Assembly: GCA_041402045.1 (NCBI GenBank)
Contig: JAWKSZ010000084.1
Span: 1 to 32,600, forward strand
Origin: JAGQRJ01 sp041402045
GTDB taxonomy: Bacteria; Planctomycetota; J058
Direction: 5' to 3'
DNA: 32,600 bases
The first letter of the stretch is position 1; each line of letters starts with the position of its first letter. The notes under the pieces are model-generated. The model did no database searches and was not told the origin of the DNA. It saw only the letters and a program-made list of their open reading frames with translations. The translations under genes were made by a program, and so were the position numbers. Positions 11,981 to 20,329 of this stretch are shown one piece after another.

Positions 11981-14092
11981 ATGGACCTCCTGAACCTGCT
12001 CGTCGTGCTCGCCGCCTGCTGGTCCACCGGGACCGTGGCCTGGACCCTGATCGCGGGTCGCGGGAAGGGCTTCGCGAGCGCGCTCCCTTCCGCGGGCACC
12101 GCGTTCCTGGCGACGGGCCTCCTGGTGGCCCAAGGGTTGCTCGTTGAACCCCACGCGCTGGGGGTCCTGGCGCTGAGCGTGCTGACCCTCGTGGCCTTCG
12201 TCTACAGCGACGGACTCCCGCGCTGGGTGCGCGGCCAGGTGACCCACGCGCTGAACGCGGGCGCGCTGCCCCAAGCGGCGCGGATCGCCACGTGGGCCGG
12301 GCGGCTGGGCCACCCCGCGCTGCGCTCCGAGTCGCTGCGGGTGAGCGTGCTGGTCGCGCTCCAGGAGGGTCACGTGGAGCAGGCGCTGGAGCGCCAGCGC
12401 GCGTTGATCGAGCAGCTCGTCGGCATGAGTCGGCTAGAGGCGATCGTGAACCTGCTCGTGGTCCTCGCCCGCCGGCAGGACTGGGCGGGCCTCCTCGCGG
12501 CCTACACGGAGTTCGGCGGCCCCGAGCTCCTGGAGGAGGTGCCCTCGCTGGCCACGCCGGTCTTGGAGGCCCAGGGGGCCCGCGGCGACCTGCCCGGGGT
12601 GATCGAGACCCTCTCCGCCCTCGAGACGCTGCAGACCCAGAACCCGTTCCCCGAGATCAACGAGCTGCGCGCGCTGGGCCTCGCGCTCCTCGCCGAGCCT
12701 CAGGCCCTGACGGAGTTCCTCGAGCACGCGGGCACCCGCTCGAACCAGGCCCTCGCCCTGCGCCAGCTCGCGGCGGTGCGCGCCGGGCTGGTGCCGCCCC
12801 CCGAGGCGCGGCAGGCGCTGCCCGCGGAGCTGCTGCTCCAGCCGGCCAAGAGTCCTGAGGTCGCCCAGGCGTCCCAGGCGCTGGTCGAGCGGATCCTCGC
12901 CGCGAGCCAGACCCCGCCGCCTCCCCCGGCCTTCCCCACCCGCAAGCCGCGCTGGGGCGAGGTCCCGCTGACCAGCGGCCTGCTCGCCGCCCTGGCCGCG
13001 GTCTACGTCGCGGTCGAGAGCAGCGGGAGCGCGGACACCTTCACCCTCGTGCGCTTCGGCGCCTGCGTGAAGTGGACAGCGCTCTCCAGCGAACCCTGGC
13101 GCCTGCTGACCGGGACTCTGCTGCACGCTGGACTCCTGCACCTCGCGATCAACGGCTACGCGCTCTACGTGCTGGGGCGCATGGCCGAGCCCGTGTTCGG
13201 CACCCAGCGCCTGGCGGGGATCTACCTGCTCTCGGCCCTGGGCGGGAGCTTGGCCTCGGTGGGCTGGGGGCTCGCCTGGGACTACACGGGCACCTGGGGC
13301 ATGGTCTCGGTCGGCGCCTCCGGCGCGATCATGGGGCTCCTGGGCGCGCTCCTGGCCGCGGTCCTGCTCCTGCGGCGGCGCCTGCCCCGCGGGCTGCGGC
13401 AGCGGCTGCTGGTGGGCTTCACCCTGCCCCTGGCGCTGCAGGTGTTCATGGTGATCGGGATCCCCAACGTCGACCACGCGGCGCACCTGGGCGGGTTCCT
13501 CGCCGGCGCCCTGAGCGCGGTGGCGCTCCGCCCCCGCGCGCTGAGCCCCCCCAAGGCCCTGGACCGCCTGTGGCCCGGCGTGCTCGTGGTGGCCTACGGG
13601 GTCGCGGCGATCCTGGGGAGCGGCTTCGACGCGGCCGCGTTCTACGCGCACCTCCCTCGGCGCGAAGTGACCCTCGGCCAGGTCGCGCTCGAGGTCCCGG
13701 TCTCCTGGCGCACCCCGGCCGAGCTCGCGGAGGAGCGCGGCTGGGGCGACCTGATCGACCCCCTGCTCGAGCTGCGGATCGCGGTCTCCCGCGGCGACCC
13801 CCGCACACCGGCCCCCGCCGACCTGGCGGCGTTCCTCGCGGCCGAGGTCCAGGGCCTGAGCGACGTGCGCCGGGTGACCGTGGTCGCGGAGCCGCGGGAG
13901 GGCGAGTCCGGCTGGTGGCTAACGGAGCTGCGCGTCGAAGCCCTCGACGCCGCGCAGAGCGCCCAGCTCAGCTACTTCGTCGCGCTGCACCCCTCGAGTC
14001 AGACCTTGATCGGCGGGATCGTGCCCTCCCGGCACCGCGACGTCGCGGGCCCGCTGCTGGCAGACCTGCGGCGCGCGCTGACCCCGCCGTGA
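11981..14092 (+). CDS. Rhomboid-family intramembrane serine protease with helical N-terminal domain
   Basis: A predicted rhomboid protease of 703 residues that cleaves membrane helices within the lipid bilayer. Two helices at residues 1-60 precede a soluble helical, TPR-like region (about 80-320). The rhomboid core (about 330-570) shows HAGLLHLAINGYALYVLG in the helix 2 region. Helix 4 has the GASG motif with Ser447, and helix 6 has DHAAHLGGFLAG with His502, which complete the Ser-His dyad. After the core comes a soluble C-terminal domain of about 130 residues of unknown fold. The ATG at 11981 is chosen because it starts directly with a membrane helix and follows a leaderless-type promoter; upstream in-frame codons have no coding character. 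The substrate is unknown. Confidence 0.88.
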   Translation: MDLLNLLVVLAACWSTGTVAWTLIAGRGKGFASALPSAGTAFLATGLLVAQGLLVEPHALGVLALSVLTLVAFVYSDGLPRWVRGQVTHALNAGALPQAARIATWAGRLGHPALRSESLRVSVLVALQEGHVEQALERQRALIEQLVGMSRLEAIVNLLVVLARRQDWAGLLAAYTEFGGPELLEEVPSLATPVLEAQGARGDLPGVIETLSALETLQTQNPFPEINELRALGLALLAEPQALTEFLEHAGTRSNQALALRQLAAVRAGLVPPPEARQALPAELLLQPAKSPEVAQASQALVERILAASQTPPPPPAFPTRKPRWGEVPLTSGLLAALAAVYVAVESSGSADTFTLVRFGACVKWTALSSEPWRLLTGTLLHAGLLHLAINGYALYVLGRMAEPVFGTQRLAGIYLLSALGGSLASVGWGLAWDYTGTWGMVSVGASGAIMGLLGALLAAVLLLRRRLPRGLRQRLLVGFTLPLALQVFMVIGIPNVDHAAHLGGFLAGALSAVALRPRALSPPKALDRLWPGVLVVAYGVAAILGSGFDAAAFYAHLPRREVTLGQVALEVPVSWRTPAELAEERGWGDLIDPLLELRIAVSRGDPRTPAPADLAAFLAAEVQGLSDVRRVTVVAEPREGESGWWLTELRVEALDAAQSAQLSYFVALHPSSQTLIGGIVPSRHRDVAGPLLADLRRALTPP

Positions 14093-14242
14093 GCGATCGC
14101 GACCTCGCGGCGCTGCGGCGGGCCTGAGCGGCCTCGGGCGCTCCAAGCACCCCCGCGCGGGCGCGATCTCCGCGGTCCGGGTCCAGCTCGCCGCCGGGGC
14201 GGGCTCTCCAGCGGCGCGGCGACTCAGCCCCCGAGCCCTGGG
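14093..14242. other. Convergent intergenic gap, nothing recognised
   Basis: 150 bp between the rhomboid stop and the end of the ABC operon on the other strand. No terminator hairpin with a T run, RNA gene or reading frame was identified. Confidence 0.4.
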
Positions 14243-15409
14243 CTAGCGGTGGCGGAGGGCTTCGCAGGGCTCCATGCGCGCCGCGCGGAAGGCGGGCAGC
14301 GCGCCGCCCACCAGGCCCAGGATCATGGAGAAGCCCACGGCCACGACCAGCACCGGAGGGGTGATCTGGAAGGCGAAGGCGACCTCGGTGAAGGTCTGGA
14401 AGTTGGTCGTGCCCGTGCGCACCCCATGCAGCGGGAGCGCCATGAGCACGCCTGCCACCCCGCCCAGGAGCCCCAGCACCAGGGACTCGAACACGAAGCC
14501 GAGGAAGATCGCGAAGGGGCGGAAGCCGAGGGCCAGCAGCACCCCGATCTCGCTGGTGCGGCTGGCCAGCGCCGCGAGCATGGTGTTCATGCCCGAGAAC
14601 ACCGCCGCCGCGCCCATGACGACCGCGAGGAAGGTCCCGAGCACGACGAGGGTCGCCGAGAGGAACAGGGTCTGCGCCGAGAGGTAGGCGCGCTCGCTGA
14701 TCACCTTGGCCGGGATCCGCTTGTCGCCGTCGAGCCGCGCCGCGATCGCGGCCACGTCCTCGGGCTTCTGCACCCGGGCCACGACCCGGCTGAAGTTCGG
14801 GCGCTCGAGGATCGGGCCCAGGCGGTCCACGTCCCCCCAGATCTCCGAGCCCGCGGGGCCCGCGCTCCTGAAGATCCCCACCACCTTGAAGGGCGAGGTG
14901 TTGAGCTGGATCTCGCCGCCGAGCTTGCAATTCTGGATCCGGCCCACGAGGGACTGCCCGATCACGACCTCGTCGTTGCCCAGCTCGAAGCGCCGGCCCT
15001 CGACGATCTCCACGCCGGCGATCTCGAAGGACGGGGGCTGGACCCCGCGGATCGCGACGTTGGTCTCGCCCCCGCCGTCGACCTTGCGCTGGCGCACGGC
15101 GAGGTAGATCTCGCCCGCCGCCAGGGCCTGACCGTCGTCGGCGCGCACGATCTCCGGGGTCTCCTTGATCAGGATCTGCGCCTGCTCGCGCTGGATCGCG
15201 GACTCGGACTCGTTGGTCGCGCCCGGGCGCAGGAAGATCGCGGTGTCGGCTCGGCCGCCTTCGGTGTAGAGCCGCGAGAAGCCCTGCTGCAGGGCGAGCA
15301 CACCCGAGAGCACCGCCACCGTGGCCCCGATCCCGATCACCGTGAGCAGCGTCGAGGACCAGCGCACGAACAGGCTGCGCACGTTGTAGCTCAGGGGGGG
15401 CAAACGCAC
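14243..15409 (-). CDS. ABC transporter permease, FtsX/MacB type (second permease)
   Basis: A 388-residue permease subunit. It has one membrane helix near residues 18-38 (TLLTVIGIGATVAVLSGVLALQ), a large extracytoplasmic domain (about 40-250), and three C-terminal helices from about residue 260 that include the FtsX-family block ASRTSEIGVLLALGFRPFAI. This layout is that of MacB/LolC-type mechanotransmission transporters, which work on substrates outside the inner membrane and do not carry them across it. The GTG start at 15409 follows the previous stop by one base, with GGAGG seven bases upstream. It is the last gene of the ATPase-permease-permease operon and probably pairs with the first permease as a heterodimer. 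Confidence 0.88.
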   Translation of the reverse strand: MRLPPLSYNVRSLFVRWSSTLLTVIGIGATVAVLSGVLALQQGFSRLYTEGGRADTAIFLRPGATNESESAIQREQAQILIKETPEIVRADDGQALAAGEIYLAVRQRKVDGGGETNVAIRGVQPPSFEIAGVEIVEGRRFELGNDEVVIGQSLVGRIQNCKLGGEIQLNTSPFKVVGIFRSAGPAGSEIWGDVDRLGPILERPNFSRVVARVQKPEDVAAIAARLDGDKRIPAKVISERAYLSAQTLFLSATLVVLGTFLAVVMGAAAVFSGMNTMLAALASRTSEIGVLLALGFRPFAIFLGFVFESLVLGLLGGVAGVLMALPLHGVRTGTTNFQTFTEVAFAFQITPPVLVVAVGFSMILGLVGGALPAFRAARMEPCEALRHR

Positions 15410-15410
15410 G

Positions 15411-16583
15411 CTACACCTCCGCCCGCAGGGCGTCGACGACCTCGAGCTGCATGGCCCGGAGCCCGGGGAGCACGCCGGCCACGACCCCGATCAGCCCCGA
15501 GAGGCCGAGGGCCATGAGCTGGGTCTCCTGGGCGATCGCGTAGTTGGGCAGGATCGAGGACAGCCCGGCGCCGAGGACCGGCGCCGTGATCAGCGCCAGG
15601 GTGATCCCTGCCACCCCGCCCACGAGGCAGAGCCCGATCGACTCGAACAGGAGCAGGGCGAACACCACCCCGCTCTGGAACCCGAGGGCCTTGAGGATCC
15701 CGAAGTCGTGGGTCCGCTCGCGGGCGGACATGAGCATGGTGTTCAGGACCGCGAGCAGGATCGCGAACATGACCCCACCGCCGATCGAGCCGAGGAACAC
15801 CGGGACGTTGCCCAGCATGCTCACGAACTGGCGCTGGAACTCGGCCTCGGTGGTCGTGTTCACCACCTGCGGCCCGTTCTGGAACAGGGCGTCGACCCGC
15901 GCCGCGACGCCCTCGGGCACCGCGCCCTCCTCGAGGGCCAGGACGTAGACGCCCACGCCCTCGGGCCCGCCGCAGAGCCCGGCCTCCCGGACCTCGTCCA
16001 GGTAGTCGTAGCGGAAGAACACCGTGTTCTGGTCCACGTTGGCCCCGGTCGACTCGTAGATCCCGACCACGTCCAGGTCCCAGGCCTGGCCGTCGAGGCG
16101 GGCGAAGATCGTGCCGATCAGCGGCAGGCGATCGCCGGGCTTGAACCCGTAGCGCCGCGCCAACTCCTTGCCCACCAGACACGCCGTGCGCTTCTGGGCG
16201 AAGGCGGTAGCCGCGGCCTCGTCGATCTTGATCTCGGGGTAGACGTCGAACAGCCGGTCGTGGTCCACCGCGAACTGGGCGAAGAAGTTGCCCGGGTCCT
16301 GGTAGTAGCCGCCGAACCATTGCCAGCGCACGACCTCCTCGACGCCGTCCACGGTCTTGATCTTCCCGCCGTAGCTCTGGGGCAGGGCCACGAACAGGCT
16401 CACCGCGGACTGGACTACGAGCCGGTCGTTGGCGGAGGCCTTGATCCCGGCCTCGAGCCCGCCGAGCACGCTGGTGAGCACGCACAGCAGGAAGAAGGCC
16501 ACGGTCAAGGAGGCCAACGTCAGCAGCGCGCGGAGCGGGTGCCCCACGATGTTCAGGACGACGAGCAGCCAGGGAAAGCGCAC
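15411..16583 (-). CDS. ABC transporter permease, FtsX/MacB type (first permease)
   Basis: A 390-residue permease with the same plan as its downstream partner. There is an N-terminal helix (residues about 18-42), an extracytoplasmic MacB-like domain (about 45-260), and a C-terminal FtsX block with SARERTHDFGILKALGFQSGVVFALLLFESIG and two more helices. The outer domain contains an FGGYYQDPGNFFAQF segment and the FLGSIGGGVMFAILLAVLNTMLM helix. The GTG start at 16583 lies just after the ATPase stop, so translation is coupled. The sequence differs enough from the second permease to indicate an old duplication. The exported or extracted molecule is unknown; lipoprotein release or an envelope lipid are family precedents. 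Confidence 0.88.
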   Translation of the reverse strand: MRFPWLLVVLNIVGHPLRALLTLASLTVAFFLLCVLTSVLGGLEAGIKASANDRLVVQSAVSLFVALPQSYGGKIKTVDGVEEVVRWQWFGGYYQDPGNFFAQFAVDHDRLFDVYPEIKIDEAAATAFAQKRTACLVGKELARRYGFKPGDRLPLIGTIFARLDGQAWDLDVVGIYESTGANVDQNTVFFRYDYLDEVREAGLCGGPEGVGVYVLALEEGAVPEGVAARVDALFQNGPQVVNTTTEAEFQRQFVSMLGNVPVFLGSIGGGVMFAILLAVLNTMLMSARERTHDFGILKALGFQSGVVFALLLFESIGLCLVGGVAGITLALITAPVLGAGLSSILPNYAIAQETQLMALGLSGLIGVVAGVLPGLRAMQLEVVDALRAEV

Positions 16584-16586
16584 GGG

Positions 16587-17315
16587 CTACGCCTCCGCCG
16601 CGGCGTCGGCCTTGGCCGCCTCGGCGCGGTTGTCCACGATCCGCTCGAGCTTGCCCTTGTCCAGGTGCACCACGTGCCCGGCGCTGTCGGCGGCCCGCGG
16701 GTCGTGGGTGACCATGACGATCGTCTTGTTGAACTCGCGGTTCAGCCGCTCGAGGAGCTCGAGCACCGAGCTCGCGCTCTCGCGGTCGAGGTCGCCGGTG
16801 GGCTCGTCGGCCAGGATCAACTGCGGGTCGGTGGCCAGGGCCCGGGCGATCGCCACGCGCTGCTCCTGACCGCCCGAGAGCTGCCGCGGGCGGTGATTGA
16901 CCCGGTCGCCGAGGCCCACGAGCTCCAGCGCGTGCAGCGCCTGCTTGCGGCGCTGGCTGCGGTTGAGCGGCGTGAGCAGCAGCGGGAGCTCCACGTTCTG
17001 CACCGCGGTCAGGACCGGGAGCAGGTTGAAGCCCTGGAACACGAACCCGATCGAGTTCGCGCGGAACTCGGCGAGCTCGCCCGAGCTCATGGCGTTGAGG
17101 TCCTCGCCTGCCACCCGCACCGAGCCCGCGTCGGGGCGGTCGAGCCCGCCGACCAGGTTCAGGAGGGTGGACTTGCCCGAGCCCGAAGGGCCCATGATCG
17201 CGTAGTAGCCCCCCTGGGGGATCTCGAGGTCGAACTCGTCCAGGGCCTTGACCACCTCGCCGCCGCGGGAGTACTGCCGGGTGACCTGTTCGAGCGCAAT
17301 GGTTGGGTGATTCAT
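16587..17315 (-). CDS. ABC transporter ATP-binding protein, LolD/MacB type
   Basis: The ATPase subunit (242 residues) that powers the two permeases. Walker A GPSGSGKST is at residues 42-50. The Q-loop is in GFVFQGFNLLPVLTA, the signature is LSGGQEQRVAIARAL, Walker B is LILADEPTGDLD, and the H-loop is in VMVTHDPRAAD. The GFVFQxFNLLP and ADEPTGDLD wording is typical of the LolD/MacB/FtsE branch. A short Ala-rich tail ends the protein. The ATG has a GAGG ribosome-binding site and a TAGACT -10 box 18 nt upstream. It is divergent from the Pro/Glu-rich lipoprotein gene, which may be functionally linked to the exporter. Confidence 0.95.
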   Translation of the reverse strand: MNHPTIALEQVTRQYSRGGEVVKALDEFDLEIPQGGYYAIMGPSGSGKSTLLNLVGGLDRPDAGSVRVAGEDLNAMSSGELAEFRANSIGFVFQGFNLLPVLTAVQNVELPLLLTPLNRSQRRKQALHALELVGLGDRVNHRPRQLSGGQEQRVAIARALATDPQLILADEPTGDLDRESASSVLELLERLNREFNKTIVMVTHDPRAADSAGHVVHLDKGKLERIVDNRAEAAKADAAAEA

Positions 17316-17333
17316 GTCGGCCTCGGGGCGTGG

Positions 17334-17339
17334 AGTCTA
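17334..17339 (-). promoter_or_regulatory. Putative -10 box TAGACT for the ABC operon
   Basis: GGCGGGTAGACTCC on the minus strand lies 18 nt before the ATPase ATG and outside any gene. The core is identical to the boxes before ribE and the beta-propeller lipoprotein. No -35 was recognised. Confidence 0.5.
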
Positions 17340-17424
17340 CCCGCCCTGCGTCACGCGCGGGCAGGGGAAGACAGTCAGCGGCGCGACCCCTGTTTGCTCG
17401 ACATACTGGTCGGGGAGGTGGAGC

Positions 17425-18903
17425 GTGCACCACGTCGCGTTGCGTTCCTGCTGCCTGATCGCGGCGTTGCTCATGGGGTGCAGCGGACGGTCCCGCTGGC
17501 CCCCTCCGCCCCCCCTGCCCGCGGAGGAGGTACAGGTCGAGGACCTGCAGCCCGAGCCCTCCTCCGAACCCGCGCCCGCGGAACCCGAGCCCGGACCCGA
17601 GCCCGAGCCCCCGGACCCCGAGCGCGAACCCGAGTCGCACGCGCCCGAGGCCGAGCCAGGCCCCGAGCCCGCCGCCGCGACGCCGCCTCCGTCGGAGGAG
17701 CCCGCCCCCCCCGAGGCCCCCCTCGCGGCGGGCCCCTTCGCCTGGCCGAAGCCCAACCAAGACCTCGACCTGCTCCTCACGTTCCCGCCTGAGAGCGTCG
17801 AGGATCAGGTCGCGCCGCCTCTCGTCGACGTCACCTTCCGCCTGCCCAGCCCCCTGGGGACTCCGGATCCCGCGCGCCAGGCGATCTTCGTGCGCCTGGC
17901 CAGCGCGACCCTCGGCGGCGACTTCGACTCCGCTGGCGCGGAGGAGGTCGTGTTCACCCTGGTCGGTCAGTCCCACGAGACCCGGCTCGCGCGCCACGTG
18001 CTGGCCCTCCCCAGCGACTCCGTGCGCGCCTTCGAGCTGCGCGAGGACTCCGCCTGGATCGAGCTGGGGGCGCTGCGCTTCCGGATTCGCGTGGTCGACG
18101 ACGACGCCACCGGCGTCGAGCACATGACCGACTCGGTGCACCAGGTCGTCCTCCAGCCCGGAGCGCTGGGTCCCACGCCCCAGACCCTCCCGGTGGAGCT
18201 GGAGCGGATCCGCGGCGAGTCCTGGGGCTTCCTCCAGCCCAAGCGCACGATCGACCTCGGCGGCGCCACGCTGGACCTGGACACGATCCAGGTGCCCCGC
18301 GCCGAGCTCGACGAGGCGTCGCGGCAGGAGATCGCCGCCTGCTTTCCCTTGGCGGCCCTCCAGCAAGCCGCGCGCTCACCCCTGGGGCTGAAGGAGCAAG
18401 CCGCCTCGCTCACCGCCATGGCCGAGCGCGCCGCCGAGACCCTCGCGCGCTCCACCCACACCGCGCAGCGCGCGGCCCTCGACCGGCTCGTGCGCCGCGC
18501 GGTGCAGCTCGCCGCCTACTCCCGCAACGCGGTGCTCCAGATCCCCAAGGTGCGCGCCGCGTACTACCCCAAGGCCATCGAGGAGCTCGCCGAGGCCAGG
18601 GTCGCCGCCCAGGAGCCGCGCCTCGAGGACGCGTTCGCCCGCGTCGAGGAGCTCCTGGCGAGCGCCAGCCTCGAGGCCCACCCCGAGCTGCGCGCGGCGG
18701 TGGACCGCCTGGAGGAGGCGAGCGCCGCCCTGGGCGAGGACGGCGACGCGGACTTCGAGCGCAACTGGGCGATCACCTCCTGGGCGCACCGCACCCGCGA
18801 CCTGCTGGAGACCCTCGAGGCCGGACCCGAGGCGCGCGTGCGCTATCGCCGCGGCCTCGCCGCCTTCCGCGAGGAGCTGCGCGCGGTGTGCGCCGCCGAC
18901 TGA
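17425..18903 (+). CDS. Lipoprotein with Pro/Glu-rich linker and helical C-terminal domain
   Basis: A 492-residue predicted lipoprotein of unknown function. The signal peptide ends in lipobox LLMGC (Cys at about residue 19). Residues 25-125 are a low-complexity linker of repeated PEP, EPG and EPE units, suited to crossing the periplasm. A mixed domain (about 135-300) is followed by a long Ala/Glu/Arg-rich helical region, possibly coiled coil. The GTG at 17425 has an excellent GGGGAGGTGGAG site; the reading frame extends further upstream but without a signal peptide. It is divergent from the ABC exporter operon across about 110 bp, so it could be an accessory periplasmic component, though this is inference from position only. 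Confidence 0.8.
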   Translation: MHHVALRSCCLIAALLMGCSGRSRWPPPPPLPAEEVQVEDLQPEPSSEPAPAEPEPGPEPEPPDPEREPESHAPEAEPGPEPAAATPPPSEEPAPPEAPLAAGPFAWPKPNQDLDLLLTFPPESVEDQVAPPLVDVTFRLPSPLGTPDPARQAIFVRLASATLGGDFDSAGAEEVVFTLVGQSHETRLARHVLALPSDSVRAFELREDSAWIELGALRFRIRVVDDDATGVEHMTDSVHQVVLQPGALGPTPQTLPVELERIRGESWGFLQPKRTIDLGGATLDLDTIQVPRAELDEASRQEIAACFPLAALQQAARSPLGLKEQAASLTAMAERAAETLARSTHTAQRAALDRLVRRAVQLAAYSRNAVLQIPKVRAAYYPKAIEELAEARVAAQEPRLEDAFARVEELLASASLEAHPELRAAVDRLEEASAALGEDGDADFERNWAITSWAHRTRDLLETLEAGPEARVRYRRGLAAFREELRAVCAAD

Positions 18904-18925
18904 CCGACGGTCTGCGCGGGCGTCG

Positions 18926-19669
18926 TCAGCCGTCGAGGAGCGCCAGGCCCTGGGCCACGGCGTCGGGGCTGCCCGGCGCGTGGCGGCAGCGGGGCACGTC
19001 CCCCAGCGCGGCCACGGCGCGCTTCTCCATGCGCGCGTCGCGGATCCCGCACACGAGCAACGGCGCCTTGTCTCGCGCCCCGAGCTCGGCGGCCAGCTCC
19101 AAGGCCTCGCCGGGCCTGCGCCCCAGGTCCACCACCACGAGGGCGAGCTTGCGTCGGCCCTGAGGGACCACCAGGTCGCCCACGTCGCAGCTCAAGCCCT
19201 GCGCGGCGTAGCTGCGCTGGGCGCGCTCGGCGCGCAGCGGGTCGCCCGAGAGCACGAGCCCGCGCCCCCGGCGGCGGCGCGCAGGCTGCGCCTTGGCCTC
19301 CGTGGGCGCACCTCCGGGCGCGTCCAGGAGCTTGCTGAGCTTCTTGGGGGCGACGGCGCGGTAGCTCTCGTCCAGCCACTCCTCGAGCAGCTCGACCGGC
19401 ACGTCCTCGCCCTTCGGGAAGCGGGCGGTGACCCACCCGCTCTTCCCCAGTCCGTAGCCGGTCGGGGTGGCGAAGGGGAGCTGCAGCGCCATGGCGCCCG
19501 AGACCGGGAGCTTCGCGGTGAAGCTCAGCCCGCCGTCGTGCTCCCCCACGAACACGAACACCTTCTTGCGCACCTTGACCACCCGCTCGCCCCACGGAGT
19601 CTCCTCGTAGGTCTCGGGGTAGCCCAGGGCCTGGGTCCGCAAGCGACGGTGCGCGGCCGCGGGGCGCAC
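18926..19669 (-). CDS. MmcQ/YjbR-like protein fused to a receiver-like domain
   Basis: A 247-residue protein with two parts. Residues 1-115 match the MmcQ/YjbR (DUF419) CyaY-like fold: ALGYPETYEETPWGERVVKVRKKVFVFVG, GLSFTAKLP and GLGKSGWVTARFP. After a basic Ala/Arg linker (about 120-138), residues 140-245 look like a Rossmann-like or response-regulator receiver-like domain: GLVLSGDPL, LALVVVDLG with an Asp in the phospho-acceptor strand position, and PLLVCG. Whether it is phosphorylated is unknown. The GTG start is one base past the rmlC stop, so the two are translationally coupled. The domain combination is unusual. DUF419 proteins have been proposed to bind DNA, but the role is not established. 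Confidence 0.72.
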   Translation of the reverse strand: MRPAAAHRRLRTQALGYPETYEETPWGERVVKVRKKVFVFVGEHDGGLSFTAKLPVSGAMALQLPFATPTGYGLGKSGWVTARFPKGEDVPVELLEEWLDESYRAVAPKKLSKLLDAPGGAPTEAKAQPARRRRGRGLVLSGDPLRAERAQRSYAAQGLSCDVGDLVVPQGRRKLALVVVDLGRRPGEALELAAELGARDKAPLLVCGIRDARMEKRAVAALGDVPRCRHAPGSPDAVAQGLALLDG

Positions 19670-19670
19670 C

Positions 19671-20237
19671 TCAGCGCGCGCAGGCCGGGAGCTCGGCGAA
19701 CTCGACGATCGTCGCCGGGTCGAGCTCGGACACGGTCGGGTTCTGCTGGTCGCGGTCGGAGAGGATCGGCTCGCCCGCGACCAGCGGCCAGGGGATCCCC
19801 AGCTCGGGGTCGTTCCAGGCCACGCCGAACTCGTCGCTGTTGTCGTAGTAGAAGTCGACCTGGTAGGTCATGGTCGCGGGCACCGGGGCGTAGTAGCCGT
19901 GGGCGACGCCGGGCGGAATGTAGAGGCCGAGGTCCTCCTTGCCGAGCTCGAGCGCCACGATCTTGCCTTCGGTGGGCGACCCCTTGCGCAGGTCGGCCAG
20001 CCCCACGAACACGTGGCCCTGTGGCACGTACCAGTAGTCGGCCTGCTTGGTGTGGAAGTGCAGCCCGCGGAGCACGTTGCCCTGGGAGTCGCTGCGATTT
20101 CCCTGGAGCATCTGCGGCCGCCCCGGGAACCAGTTCTGACGGAAGGTCTCGAGGAACCGACCGCGCGCGTCGGGGTAGGCCTTGAGGCGGATCAGCTCCA
20201 CCCCGGGCATGTCGTCGGCCGAGATCAATTCGCCCAT
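19671..20237 (-). CDS. rfbC: dTDP-4-dehydrorhamnose 3,5-epimerase family protein
   Basis: An RmlC-type cupin of 188 residues. The family isomerises dTDP-4-keto-6-deoxyglucose at C3 and C5 in dTDP-rhamnose synthesis for surface polysaccharide. Visible motifs are YPDARGRFLETFRQNWF, NVLRGLHFH with the catalytic-type histidine, VPQGHVFVGLADLRKGSPT, the IPPGVAHGYYA cupin strand, and VAWNDPELGIPWP near the end. HFH replaces the usual HYQ after RGL, and no rmlA, rmlB or rmlD lies in the window, so it may serve another nucleotide sugar. The ATG has a GGAGGA ribosome-binding site and is preceded by a 14-bp perfect hairpin. Confidence 0.88.
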   Translation of the reverse strand: MGELISADDMPGVELIRLKAYPDARGRFLETFRQNWFPGRPQMLQGNRSDSQGNVLRGLHFHTKQADYWYVPQGHVFVGLADLRKGSPTEGKIVALELGKEDLGLYIPPGVAHGYYAPVPATMTYQVDFYYDNSDEFGVAWNDPELGIPWPLVAGEPILSDRDQQNPTVSELDPATIVEFAELPACAR

Positions 20238-20254
20238 GTCGTCCTCCGGAACAG

Positions 20255-20286
20255 TGACGCCCAGACGCTATGGCGTCTGGGCGTCA
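20255..20286. repeat. 14-bp perfect inverted repeat upstream of rfbC
   Basis: TGACGCCCAGACGC, loop TATG, then GCGTCTGGGCGTCA. It lies 18 nt before the rfbC ATG on the minus strand and about 15 nt after the GNRA hairpin that follows the beta-propeller gene. It has no T run. It may be a second terminator, an RNA-processing hairpin or a protein-binding site. Confidence 0.7.
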
Positions 20287-20299
20287 TGTGCAATCGGTA

Positions 20300-20321
20300 G
20301 GGCCGCGCTTTCGCGCGGCCC
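20300..20321 (-). terminator. Hairpin with GAAA loop after the beta-propeller lipoprotein gene
   Basis: On the minus strand, GGGCCGCGC-GAAA-GCGCGGCCC is a nine-pair stem capped by a stable GNRA tetraloop, starting 8 nt after the stop at 20330. It lacks a U tract, so it may act as a transcript-stabilising end or a weak terminator. Confidence 0.6.
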
Positions 20322-20329
20322 GGGTCGGG

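Noticed and set aside
15391..18366. Frame of about 990 residues on the minus strand
   Set aside because: It is a shifted-frame shadow of the ABC operon and the antisense of the lipoprotein gene; the true frames give canonical ABC motifs.
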